Assembly (NCBI GenBank): GCA_947469885.1
Contig: CANIQT010000011.1
Coordinates: forward strand, 1 to 64,000
Direction of reading: 5' to 3'
Length of the DNA: 64,000 nt
Source: Bacteroidota bacterium
Lineage (GTDB): Bacteria; Bacteroidota; Bacteroidia; 2-12-FULL-35-15
The notes below the pieces were generated by a model. It was not told the origin of the DNA. It made no database searches and worked only from the letters and a program-made list of their open reading frames with translations. Positions 17,350 to 26,333 of the stretch are shown here, piece by piece (within the stretch, counting starts at the first letter, position 1; each line of letters opens with the position of its first letter). A program made the translations under genes and the position numbers.

Positions 17350-19590
17350 TTACTTCACGTTAAGACTAACTTTTATGTATTGAAACTGACGGTAGGTGGA
17401 ACGGTTTCGTTTAGCGTCTTTTTTGTATTCTGGTCCTTGTACCATTGCTTTGGGCTCCGTAAAGTTAAGTTGTGATTCGTTAAGCCCTTTTTTTAACAAT
17501 GCTTTCACCACCTTGTCGTGGACTGCCTTAGCTCTGGCTTTTGCAAGGTTATCATTTGTTCTGTATGTTTTAGTAGGCACTGTTGAAGCACTCGATTCAA
17601 TTTCGATTTTGAAAGAGGAATTCGATTTCAGACAAACATTTATTTCATCAATAAAGTTTTTGAACTCTTCCGATTTCGAATCTATTTCTTTTTTGTTGTA
17701 ACTGAAATTTAACCGGTAAGTTGCTTTTTGTAAATCACATTGTTTTGACGGCACCGCAGATGTTGCTGCTTCAACAGGTTTTGTTGGTGCAGTTTCTTTA
17801 ACTGTTTCTACTGTCACCGGAACGGAAACTACAGGAGGTGCAATATCTATCACATGGGCAGTATCTTCGCTAAAGGTGTGTATCACTTTTTTTGTATGGT
17901 CCACTATTTTAACTGTATCAGGCTGCTGAGGAGGTATTACCACATGAACACTATCCACAGTATTTTTTCCATTGTAGGGCACACTTCGTTTCAAAGCTTT
18001 ATATCCCTGTTTTTTGGGGGCATCAATTACTTCACTAAAAAATTGTTTTCCATTCATGTAATAATTTGTTCGATAGGTTTCTCCAACTGGCAGGTCGGCA
18101 CCAAACTTACCAGTGGCACTGTTTGCATTGAGCACCTGCACAGTATCTCCTTTTTTAGTATTTAAAATATAAATCCGGTTATCAGTAATATCTTCGGAAC
18201 TGTTGTTCACAATTTTCCCAACCAAAATAGTAATATCACGTGGTTCGTAATCAGGAAACTGAATCATGTAAATATCTTTTTCTCCATAACCCCCTTCCTG
18301 GTCTGACGAAAAGAAAGCTCTCCTACCATCAGGCGAAGTAATTAAAAACACATCATCATCAGTGGTGTTCACCGGGTAACCATAATTTATTGGAGTTGAC
18401 CAAAAACCATTTTCATTGTCAATAAAAGAAGTAAAAATATCGAAACCGCCCATGGAGTTATGCCCCTTTGACGAAAAGAAAATTTGTTTGCCATCAGGAT
18501 GAATGAACACTCCATCTTCATAGTATTTGGTGTTAATGGTATCTCCTAAATTTTGAGCTGGTCCCCATTTGCCGTTTGGCAATCGCAGACATTTATAAAT
18601 ATCTCTGCCACCAAAACCACCCGGGCGGTCGCTTACAAAATAAAGCACATGATTATCGGAACTATAACAAGCATGCGTTTCCCACGAACCGGAATTGATA
18701 GGCGACATTTCATATTTAAGTGTTCCCCATTCATTTCCTTTCAACTCACTTTCATAAATATTTCCATCTCCTCCATCATCTTTATAGATTAATAACTTAG
18801 TTCCATCTGCCGATAAATTAATACTTGCTTCGTGTCCGTACGAATTAATATTACTACCAACCGAAACTGCCTTCTGCCATTTTTCATCCACATAATTAGA
18901 AATGTAAATATCTTCATAATATTGTCCGCTTGGTAAAAGGTCATCACTTGTTCCCCCTTTCCTTCGAGATGTAAAAATCAGTGTTTCTTCGTCTAAGGAA
19001 ACTACAGGTGAATATTCAGGATATTTTGTATTTATACCTTCACCCAAATTTTTTACAATCACATTCTTTTTAGTTTTCACCAACTCCTTAACGTAATTGC
19101 AGGTTTCCACATTGTGACTCATTTCATCAACATCATCAGCATTGTCTTTTTTATTAGCTTCAATTAATATCGTCTTGTATTTTTCATACATCGCAATCGC
19201 TTTATCAAACTCATAGTTGAGGTGATACGCCTTTGCAAGTTAATAATAGGCAGACGTGGGTGCATGTGTTTCTTTCATGGATAGTTCCTTAAACTTATCT
19301 GAAACATCTTTTATGGCTGATTCCAAATAGGGAATTGACTTGGTTTTGTAAGTTGCCGAACTGAGGTAACACATCCCTATTTTAAAATTAACAGCCGCAT
19401 TTGCTTTTTCAATAGAGTCTAAGCGAAGATAAAGCACCAATGCAGCAGGATAATTTTCGTTTACAAAATATAGTTCTGCTTGATTAAAAATTGTTTTATA
19501 ATTTTTATCAATAGGCGTGAAAGCGATGGATTGGGAGCAATAGAAAGAAACAAACAGCAAAGTAGTAAGGATACTTTTTTTCATATTCAA
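17350..19590 (-). pseudogene. PorE-like protein (copy C), interrupted by one in-frame TAA
   Basis: A 747-codon frame, read from 19590 down, encodes a signal peptide, TPR helices, PD40 propeller, linker and divergent OmpA domain like copies A and D. It is broken once at 19240-19242 by TAA after THAPTSAYY. The next codons (LAKAYHLNYEFDKAIAMYEKYK) continue in the same frame, and paralogue D reads SAYYYLGKAYQLNYD at the same place. A Tyr codon (TAT or TAC) has therefore become TAA. No frameshift is involved. The downstream part could restart at Met 19191, but without a signal peptide. The C-terminal OmpA domain lacks GHTD and NRR as in copy A. Either a recent pseudogene or a base error; 31 bp separate it from copy D. 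Confidence 0.8.
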
Positions 19591-19621
19591 TTTTAAGGGT
19601 TAAGTGTTTTCAGGTAGTTTT

Positions 19622-21244
19622 TTATTTCGTTTTTCCGTTGTACGCAATTTCTTTTTCAAGCACTTGGTAACCTTTACCTGTGGTCACGTTAATAACTTCC
19701 GATGAAATTTCTTTTCCTCCAACAGTGTAAGAAATTTTATATGTCTTACCAATAGGCAAATTAGCACCAAACTTTCCGGTTGCGCTATTCGCGCTTAACG
19801 TTTGCACCTCTTCGTTGGTTTTAGCATTAGTAATCTTTATAGTATTTTTAGAAATGTCTTCTTTCGAATTATTTGCTATTCGCCCAATAATAATAGTAAT
19901 ATCCCGGGGTTCATACTCAGGATAAGTAAGCATATACACATCTTTGTTTCCCAATCCTCCTTCTTTTACTGACGACACAAAAGCTCGTTTTCCATCGGCT
20001 GTGGTTACAAAAAACACATCATCATCAGGTGTGTTAATGGGGTTGCCAATATTTACCGGTGCCGACCAAAAACCATTTTCATCATTTATAGTAGAAGTAA
20101 AAATATCGAACCCACCCATGGAATTATGCCCTTTGGAGGAAAAGAAAATTTGTTTGCCATCTGGATGAATAAACACTCCATCCTCATCGTATTGAGTATT
20201 GATAACATCACCAAGGTTTTGAGCAGGCCCCCATTTGCCATTAGGTAATTTTAAACATTTATAAATATCTCTTCCTCCCATTCCGCCAGGGCGGTCGCTT
20301 ACAAAATAAAGTATGTTGTTGTCGGACGATAAACAAGCATGTGTTTCCCATGCTGGAGAATTTATTCCTGCTTTCAATTGTTCGGGTACTCCCCAATCCT
20401 TTCCATTTAATTCACTTAAATAAATATTTCCATCACCAAAATCATCTTTATAAATCAATAACTTTTGTCCATCAGCCGATAGATTAATACTGGCTTCGCA
20501 TTGAGTAGTATTAATATTCGGGCCTATTGATTTAGCTTTTTGCCATTCACCATTTTCGTAATGTGAAATATAAATGTCTTCATAAAAAGTTCCATTGGCT
20601 CTCATTTCGTTCCCTGTTCCTCCTGCTCTGTTGCTGGTGAGTATCAATGTTTGTTCATCAAGCGAAATAACAGGAGAGTAATCATCGTACTCGGTATTCA
20701 GGTTTTTTCCAAGATTAGTAACAATTACATTTTTCTTGTCTTTCATCAATACCTTTCCATTGTTGCAAGTTTCAATGTCTCGGTCGGTCTCTTCCAAATC
20801 ACTTTCCACCTTTGTTAGGGTGCTCAATTGTTTTTTGTAAAGCTCATAATTTTTTATGGCATTGTCCCAATCGTAATTGAGTTGATAGGCTTTTCCTAAA
20901 TAATAATAAGCAGAAAACGGAGATTGCACTTCTTTCATATCTCCTTCTTTGTATTTGCCGGAGGTTACATTTTTTAAAGCGGAAATAAGATAAGGGATTG
21001 CTTTTGTTTTGTTGGTGGAAGCATTGAGATAACACAAACCTATTTTGAAATCAATGTTGGCATTCGACATTTTCATTGCTTCCAGTTTTAAATACTGAGG
21101 CAATGCGGCATTGTAGTTTTCGTTGATAAGATAATTTTCGGCAATGGTATAAATGTTTTTAAAATCATCCGGCAATGGATTGCAATGTGCCATCGTGACT
21201 TTAATTAAAAATAAAATAAAGAAGAACAAACTGCCTTTTTTCAT
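19622..21244 (-). CDS. PorE-like TPR/PD40 protein without OmpA domain (copy D)
   Basis: Protein of 540 residues from ATG 21244 (MKKGSLFFFILFLIKVTMAH); a TTG four codons earlier is less likely. It has a signal peptide, TPR helices (about 20-150), a PD40 propeller (about 160-430, with YFVSDRPGGMGGRDIYKC and FFSSKGHNSMGGFDIF) and one beta-sandwich, then stops at AYNGKTK. The aligned region of copy C ends PYNGKNT and continues into a linker and OmpA-like domain, so D has lost, or never had, the peptidoglycan-binding part. It starts 21 bp after the E2 acyltransferase gene on the same strand and may be cotranscribed with it and with copy C. Confidence 0.85.
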   Translation of the reverse strand: MKKGSLFFFILFLIKVTMAHCNPLPDDFKNIYTIAENYLINENYNAALPQYLKLEAMKMSNANIDFKIGLCYLNASTNKTKAIPYLISALKNVTSGKYKEGDMKEVQSPFSAYYYLGKAYQLNYDWDNAIKNYELYKKQLSTLTKVESDLEETDRDIETCNNGKVLMKDKKNVIVTNLGKNLNTEYDDYSPVISLDEQTLILTSNRAGGTGNEMRANGTFYEDIYISHYENGEWQKAKSIGPNINTTQCEASINLSADGQKLLIYKDDFGDGNIYLSELNGKDWGVPEQLKAGINSPAWETHACLSSDNNILYFVSDRPGGMGGRDIYKCLKLPNGKWGPAQNLGDVINTQYDEDGVFIHPDGKQIFFSSKGHNSMGGFDIFTSTINDENGFWSAPVNIGNPINTPDDDVFFVTTADGKRAFVSSVKEGGLGNKDVYMLTYPEYEPRDITIIIGRIANNSKEDISKNTIKITNAKTNEEVQTLSANSATGKFGANLPIGKTYKISYTVGGKEISSEVINVTTGKGYQVLEKEIAYNGKTK

Positions 21245-21265
21245 TGCGTTTCGCAAAATATTCCT

Positions 21266-22573
21266 TTAATATTCCCTATTAATATCCCAATTCTCTAAAT
21301 AATCTGCCACTCTTCTTACAAACTGACCACCCAACGAACCATCCACAACACGGTGGTCGTACGAATGCGAAAGGAACATAAAATGACGAATACCAATTAA
21401 ATCTCCATCAGGTGTTTCTATCACTGCTGGTTTTTTCTTAATCACTCCAACCGCTAATATTGCAACTTGTGGCTGATTAATAATTGGTGTGCCCATTACG
21501 TTGCCAAAAGAACCTACATTGGATATAGTGTAAGTACCTCCTGCAATATCATCAGGTGTTAGTTTTCCTTTTCTTGCTCTGCCCGCCAAATCGTTTACCT
21601 GTTTGGTTATTCCCACGAGGTTCAATGTATCTGCATTTCTGATGACTGGAACAATAAGGTTTCCGCTTGGCAAAGCGGTTGCCATTCCTATATTAATATT
21701 TTTCTTTTTAATGATGTTGGTTCCATCTACCGAAATATTTATCATTGGAAAATCTTTTATTGCTTTTGCCAATGCTTCTATAAATATAGGTGTAAACGTT
21801 AGTTTTTCTCCTTCGCGTTTTTCAAAGTTATGTTTTACTTTTTCTCTCCATTTCACCACATTGGTTACATCAGCTTCTACAAACGAAGTAACATGGGGCG
21901 AAGTGTGTTTACTCATCACCATGTGGTCGGCAATAAGTTTTCGCATACGGTCCATTTCAATTACCTCATCTCCGGCTGATACACTCACAGCAGGTTTTGC
22001 ATGCGTTGCTCCGTTTGATGAAGCCACTACTTGAGGCTTAATTTCAACTGGTGCAGATTGTTTTCCTTTGTTTGGAATATAGGCTAAAATATCATTTTTG
22101 GTTACTCTTCCATTTGTGCCTGAGCCTTCAATGGCTTCCAACTCTTGCATGGCAATGCCTTCTGCTTTTGCAATATTTCTTACTAAGGGAGAATAAAATT
22201 TTCCGGTTGATGAAGTTCTTTCGATGCTTACCGATTCGGCAACTGCAGCTGTTGCCAATTCTTTTTGAACTGTTACGGTTTCTGTTTTTGCGGGAGCTTT
22301 TACTTCCGGTGTTGCTTCAACAGCGGCATTGGCATCTGTAGAAATAAGTGCTATCGGTTTTCCAACCAACACCACATCTCCTTCGTTAAACAAACGTTTT
22401 ACTAACGTGCCTTCGGCAGTGGAGGGTATTTCAGAATCTACTTTGTCGGTTGCAATTTCCAAAACAATTTCGTCCATTGCTATTTTATCACCTTCTTTTT
22501 TAAGCCATTTGATGATGGTTGCTTCGGCAACACTCTCACCCATTTTTGGCATTATCAGTTCTACTTGTGGCAT
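21266..22573 (-). CDS. Dihydrolipoamide acyltransferase, E2 of a 2-oxoacid dehydrogenase complex
   Basis: A 435-residue E2 subunit. The lipoyl domain (about 1-78) has the lipoylated lysine K44 in EIATDKVDSE. A flexible Ala/Pro/Thr linker leads to the E1/E3-binding domain (about 128-168, YSPLVRNIAKAEGI, GTNGRVTKNDIL). The catalytic domain (about 205-432) holds the active-site segment SHSYDHRVVDG. It passes acyl groups from E1 to CoA. A branched-chain or pyruvate complex is most likely, but the substrate cannot be fixed here. E1 and E3 genes are not adjacent. The promoter box lies at 22628-22635, and the downstream PorE-like genes follow with short gaps. Confidence 0.92.
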   Translation of the reverse strand: MPQVELIMPKMGESVAEATIIKWLKKEGDKIAMDEIVLEIATDKVDSEIPSTAEGTLVKRLFNEGDVVLVGKPIALISTDANAAVEATPEVKAPAKTETVTVQKELATAAVAESVSIERTSSTGKFYSPLVRNIAKAEGIAMQELEAIEGSGTNGRVTKNDILAYIPNKGKQSAPVEIKPQVVASSNGATHAKPAVSVSAGDEVIEMDRMRKLIADHMVMSKHTSPHVTSFVEADVTNVVKWREKVKHNFEKREGEKLTFTPIFIEALAKAIKDFPMINISVDGTNIIKKKNINIGMATALPSGNLIVPVIRNADTLNLVGITKQVNDLAGRARKGKLTPDDIAGGTYTISNVGSFGNVMGTPIINQPQVAILAVGVIKKKPAVIETPDGDLIGIRHFMFLSHSYDHRVVDGSLGGQFVRRVADYLENWDINREY

Positions 22574-22627
22574 TTTCCTTTGAGGAATTATGATTTATGA
22601 ATTATGAATTATAAATTTCTTGGTTTG

Positions 22628-22635
22628 CAAAATTA
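22628..22635 (-). promoter_or_regulatory. Bacteroidota -7 box, minus strand
   Basis: CAAAATTA reads TAATTTTG on the minus strand, 55 bp before the E2 start. The leader contains TTATGAATTATGAATTATAA microrepeats. Confidence 0.6.
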
Positions 22636-22648
22636 ATATAATAGTTGA

Positions 22649-23923
22649 TTAGGCAAACAAAGGAAAATCTTTCATCATCTTGTTTACTTCTTTTCTTACT
22701 TCGGTTATCACTTTTTCGTTTTCAGTATTCATCAGCACTTTATCTATCAGGTTTACAATTTTTGGAATGTGTTTTTCTTTCACTCCTCTGGTAGTAATGG
22801 CTGATGTGCCCACTCTTATTCCTGAAGTGACAAAAGGTGATTTGTCATCAAACGGAACCATATTTTTGTTAACTGTTATATCTGCTTTAACCAATATGCT
22901 CTCGGCTAATTTTCCTGTCAAGTTTTTTGAACGCAAATCAATCAACATACAATGATTATCTGTTCCTCCTGAAATAACTTTATATCCCTTTTCTACAAAA
23001 CATTTTGCCATCAGCTTTGCATTTTTCATCAATTGAATGCAGTATTTCATGTACTCATCTTCTAGTGCTTCGCCAAATGCTACTGCTTTTGCTGCTATTA
23101 CATGTTCCAGCGGACCGCCTTGTGTGCCAGGGAATACAGCAGCATCTAACACTTGCGACATCATTTTAATTTCTCCTTTTGGTGTTTTATCTCCCCACGG
23201 GTTCACAAAATCTTTGCCCATCATTATCATTCCTCCTCTTGGTCCTCTTAGGGTTTTATGAGTAGTTGTGGTTACTATGTGGCAATATGGTAAAGGGTCG
23301 TTCATCAATCCTCTTGCTATGAGTCCTGCGGGGTGCGAAATATCAGCCATCAGTAATGCTCCTACTTTATCGGCAATCTTTCTTAATTTTTTATAATCCC
23401 AATCTCTGGAATAAGATGAAGCTCCACAAATAATTAACTTTGGTTTTTCTTTTAGAGCAATGGCTTCCACTTTATTAAAGTCTATCTGCCCTGTTTTTTC
23501 TTCCACTCCATAAAAACTAGGCACATATAATTTGCCCGAAAAATTAACGGGAGAACCATGTGTAAGATGCCCTCCGTGTGATAAATCAAATCCAAGAATT
23601 TTATCTCCGGGTTTTAACACACCTAGCATTACTGCTGCATTTGCTTGCGCGCCTGAGTGTGGTTGCACGTTTACCCACTGGGCATTAAACAATTGTTTTG
23701 CTCTGTCGATAGCCAATTGTTCTACTTTGTCAACCACTTCGCAACCGCCATAATATCTTTTTCCGGGAAGTCCTTCGGCATATTTATTAGTGAGCACTGA
23801 GCCCATTGCTTTCATCACCTGTTCGCTTACATAATTTTCGGAAGCAATTAGTTCAATGCCTATGGTCTGTCTTTTCTTTTCTTCCGAAATTAAATCAAAA
23901 ATGGCAGTATCTTTTTTCATCAC
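22649..23923 (-). CDS. glyA: Serine hydroxymethyltransferase
   Basis: A 424-residue PLP enzyme that interconverts serine and glycine while loading tetrahydrofolate with a one-carbon unit. Family motifs are [31 protein letters not shown], and [15 protein letters not shown] with the Schiff-base lysine near K223. The C-terminal [13 protein letters not shown] is also typical. Length is normal. Two Met codons begin the frame, and either could be the start. A TACTTTTG-type box lies at 23970-23977, giving a leader of about 40 nt. It is followed by the E2 gene with its own promoter. Confidence 0.96.
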   Translation of the reverse strand: MMKKDTAIFDLISEEKKRQTIGIELIASENYVSEQVMKAMGSVLTNKYAEGLPGKRYYGGCEVVDKVEQLAIDRAKQLFNAQWVNVQPHSGAQANAAVMLGVLKPGDKILGFDLSHGGHLTHGSPVNFSGKLYVPSFYGVEEKTGQIDFNKVEAIALKEKPKLIICGASSYSRDWDYKKLRKIADKVGALLMADISHPAGLIARGLMNDPLPYCHIVTTTTHKTLRGPRGGMIMMGKDFVNPWGDKTPKGEIKMMSQVLDAAVFPGTQGGPLEHVIAAKAVAFGEALEDEYMKYCIQLMKNAKLMAKCFVEKGYKVISGGTDNHCMLIDLRSKNLTGKLAESILVKADITVNKNMVPFDDKSPFVTSGIRVGTSAITTRGVKEKHIPKIVNLIDKVLMNTENEKVITEVRKEVNKMMKDFPLFA

Positions 23924-23969
23924 TTATAAATTGTTGAATGGTTAAATTTCTGAATTGTTTTATTGTTTG

Positions 23970-23977
23970 CAAAAGTA
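23970..23977 (-). promoter_or_regulatory. Bacteroidota -7 box, minus strand
   Basis: CAAAAGTA reads TACTTTTG on the minus strand, 47 bp before the glyA start. Confidence 0.65.
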
Positions 23978-24224
23978 GAAAAAGAATTGAGATGTGTGAT
24001 AGGAGATGTGAGATATGAGATGAGAGAGTTGAGATATGCTGACTACAGCGAACGGAGCGTGAGGGATTATCCATACTTTAATTTTTTATTTATGGAATGA
24101 ATGAATTCCGCAAAGCTCCATTTGAAGCGAAAATCCTTTTTTGATTTTTCATCAAAAAAGATTGTAGCGTAAAGCCCGACCCCCGATTCTTCATCGGGGG
24201 GCACGCCCAACTAAAAATTTTGAT
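23978..24224. repeat. Intergenic repeat region with two perfect hairpins
   Basis: It lies between the divergent glyA and DUF4907 genes. It contains GAGATGTGAGATATG-type purine microrepeats (about 23995-24040) and a hairpin CTTTTTTGAT/ATCAAAAAAG (24136-24145 with 24151-24160). A second hairpin CCCCCGAT/ATCGGGGG (24180-24187 with 24193-24200) follows. The block AAGCCCGAC...GGGGGGCACGCCC resembles dispersed non-coding repeats of this phylum. No gene is seen. Confidence 0.6.
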
Positions 24225-24232
24225 TAATTTTG
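24225..24232 (+). promoter_or_regulatory. Bacteroidota -7 box (TAATTTTG)
   Basis: TAATTTTG lies 17 bp before ATG 24249 of the DUF4907 gene and matches TAnnTTTG. Confidence 0.6.
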
Positions 24233-24248
24233 TTGCCATAAAAATTGT

Positions 24249-24605
24249 ATGACTATGAAAAAAACAATTACTCTTTTCGTTCTACTCGTTTGTGTATTTA
24301 CTGTGAAAGCACAAACCACCACCAAAGAAACTGAAACCAAACCACCACCAAACAAATATGCGAATGCAAAGTTTGAATGGAAAATTATTGATGCACCTAA
24401 CAACACTCATGGGTACGATATTTATGCAGATGGAGACCTACTCATTCATCAAACCAACATACCTGGTATGCCTGGCAACGATGGGTTCAAAACCAAGATA
24501 GATGCACAAAACTGTGCAAAATACATCATCACCAAAATACAAAAAGGCGAAATGCCGCCAACTGTAACGCCTGAAGAGTTAAAGAAAATAAGGGTTCTTC
24601 ATTAG
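24249..24605 (+). CDS. DUF4907-family secreted protein
   Basis: A 118-residue exported protein. A signal peptide (MKKTITLFVLLVCVFTVKA from the second Met, 24255, cleaved near AQ) is followed by one small domain. That domain matches DUF4907 by its pattern GYDIYADGDLLIHQTNIPGM, GF, A..CAKYIITKIQKGEMPPTVTPEEL. The family is confined to Bacteroidota and has no known function; it is probably periplasmic. Both ATG codons (24249, 24255) are plausible. A bidirectional terminator follows at 24642-24679. Confidence 0.8.
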   Translation: MTMKKTITLFVLLVCVFTVKAQTTTKETETKPPPNKYANAKFEWKIIDAPNNTHGYDIYADGDLLIHQTNIPGMPGNDGFKTKIDAQNCAKYIITKIQKGEMPPTVTPEELKKIRVLH

Positions 24606-24641
24606 TCATTGGTCATTGGTCATTGGTCATTGGGTGACAAT

Positions 24642-24679
24642 AAAAAATCCCGTTCTTTTTCAAGAGCGGGATTTTTTTT
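24642..24679. terminator. Bidirectional terminator
   Basis: AAAAATCCCGTTCT pairs with AGAGCGGGATTTTT around a short loop, with T8 after it and A6 before it. It separates the convergent DUF4907 gene and the minus-strand gene ending at 24700. The stem is nearly the same as the one at 12365-12403. A microrepeat of TCATTGG units (24606-24636) precedes it. Confidence 0.85.
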
Positions 24680-24699
24680 GTTTTGAGGTTATTATTTTT

Positions 24700-25623
24700 T
24701 TATGCAGTTACCATGACTACATTTTGAACTATTTTTCTTCCTCTTGGAATTGTTATGGTTATTATTTGGTCCACTTTTCCGGGTGATGTGTATTTGTAAC
24801 GGTATATTCCCCACTGGAAAGTGTGGTCGTGGTAATATCCTAAGTTATCAAAGTGCATTGGTGCTCTATCAGGCATGTCGAGGTTGGTGATTGTTCCTTG
24901 TTGAATAACATTGCCGTCTTCATCGTGTCCGAAGCCTTGTATTCCTGTGTGTTCTGTAGGAAGGTCATCAATTCTTGTTGCTGTGAGCATTCCTTTTGGG
25001 AAATCGGGATTGGATGTGGCGAAGTGGTGTGAATCGTCAATGAGGTTTGGGAAATCGTGGTCCCAGATGTCTTTTTGAATTACGTCTATTTGATGTAATG
25101 CACGTCTAACGGCACGTTGCATGAGTTTTGCCTGTCCGAGGTAGCCATTTAAAACGCCTTTTATTCTGTTTGCTTCTGTTATTTTGGCGGTTGTCATGTC
25201 TGTGGATGTTACGTAAGCAGGGTCGTTGGTTAAAAGGTCTTCTGCTTTGTCGATGATGGTTTTCATAAATGGAACAATACTGTTGAGGTGATAGTGTTTC
25301 ATTTGTGCTTCGGAATGTTTGAAAATTAATTCAAGGTCGGCATCGTTGATTGAACGGGCATAACGGGCGGAGATTGAGCAAATGTTGTCGAACATGTATT
25401 TTGCGAGCGCATCTCTGGTGTTGTTTTGATTGGTTGTGTTGCCTGTGAAATCGGTTTGTGAGATTTGGATTTGTTCGTTCATGTCATCTCTGTGTTGACG
25501 GAAAAGAATGACATCGTCTTTGATGGTTTGAAATGAGTTGATAAGTGTTACGTTATCTGGTTCGGCACAATAGTCATCAACTATGATGACGGTGTTGTTT
25601 TTTGCTTCTTGGTCTTTGTTCAT
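24700..25623 (-). CDS. Unrecognised helical protein, array-associated (paralogue 1)
   Basis: A 307-residue soluble protein with no signal peptide, not recognised. Residues about 25-195 are predicted mostly helical (TLINSFQTIKDDVILFRQH, ALAKYMFDNICSISARYARS, FMKTIIDKAEDLL). The C-terminal third is richer in His, Asp and beta-type segments and ends SPGKVDQIITITIPRGRKI. By eye the helical part aligns end to end with the protein at 58310-59227 (TIKDDVIL with TVKNKVIL; ALAKYMFD with ALRKVMTD). Both genes also have a 21-bp tandem array before their start. Its coding strand is rich in A and C, unlike its neighbours. The protein is probably real, given its length and ordered composition. Function unknown. 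Confidence 0.75.
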   Translation of the reverse strand: MNKDQEAKNNTVIIVDDYCAEPDNVTLINSFQTIKDDVILFRQHRDDMNEQIQISQTDFTGNTTNQNNTRDALAKYMFDNICSISARYARSINDADLELIFKHSEAQMKHYHLNSIVPFMKTIIDKAEDLLTNDPAYVTSTDMTTAKITEANRIKGVLNGYLGQAKLMQRAVRRALHQIDVIQKDIWDHDFPNLIDDSHHFATSNPDFPKGMLTATRIDDLPTEHTGIQGFGHDEDGNVIQQGTITNLDMPDRAPMHFDNLGYYHDHTFQWGIYRYKYTSPGKVDQIITITIPRGRKIVQNVVMVTA

Positions 25624-26333
25624 GGCGAATTTGTTTTTCGATTGTTAATTTTAGATTAGTGATTTGTTAATTAAGGGTTAATTTGGTGTAAAAGTAAAAA
25701 TATATTTTATTTGATTGTGGAAGTTTTGCAATTATTTTTTAAAAAATGAAGTGATTTTTGGCTGGGGAGAAGTTCCGATTACCGGGGGAGAAGTTCTGAT
25801 TACGAAAGGAGAAGTGACAATTACAAGGGGAGAAGTTCCGATTGGGAAAGGAGAAGTTCCAATTGGGAGGGGAGAAGTTCCGATTGCGTGGGGAGAAGTG
25901 CCGATTACGTGGGGAGAAGTGCCGATTAGGAGGGGAGAAGTGCCGATTAGGAAGGTGTGATTTTGGTTTTTATGGGGTGAAAGCTGGGTTTTGAGTATTA
26001 AAAGTTGATTTTTTGGGTTTGATTTTGAGTTTTGGGGGTGATTTTTGGAATTTGGTGTTTTTGAGGGTATACTATAATATATGGTGGGATGCTGGGTTAA
26101 AAAATGTGGGAAGAAAAATAATAGGTGGTGGTGGTAATAAAAGAGTAATTTTACGATTGGAAATTTCAGATTTCAGATTACAGATTTCAAATTCTAAAAC
26201 CATGAAAAACACAGAAAAAACAACAATCTATGAATTATGTAACTAATCTATATATTTATACAACTCTGTATTCATCCTATTTATTCACCTTCGCCTCCTC
26301 ATAATTCTAACATAAATTTTTAAAACCCAAGCC
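25624..26333. other. Intergenic region with 21-bp array and C-poor tract
   Basis: A 710-bp gap. It holds an AT-rich leader for the minus-strand gene (25624-25763), the 21-bp array (25764-25952), then a tract with almost no C on the plus strand (25981-26150, three C in 170 bases, many G and T). After that come CAGATTTCAGATTACAGATTTC microrepeats (26164-26190). Open frames here (for example 25715-25960) follow the array period and are not supported as genes. Confidence 0.65.
25764..25952. repeat. 21-bp tandem array, nine copies
   Basis: Nine units of exactly 21 bp without indels, consensus GGGGAGAAGTTCCGATTANG with variable 3' bases. The GGAGAAGT core is present in every unit, and the last six to eight bases vary most. 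It begins 140 bp before the start codon of the minus-strand gene at 24700-25623. Confidence 0.92.

Noticed and set aside
25715-25960. Plus-strand GEVPI heptad frame as a repeat protein
   Set aside because: It exists only because the unit is 21 bp. No start context, flanking domain or codon-type variation was seen, although transcription could change this view.
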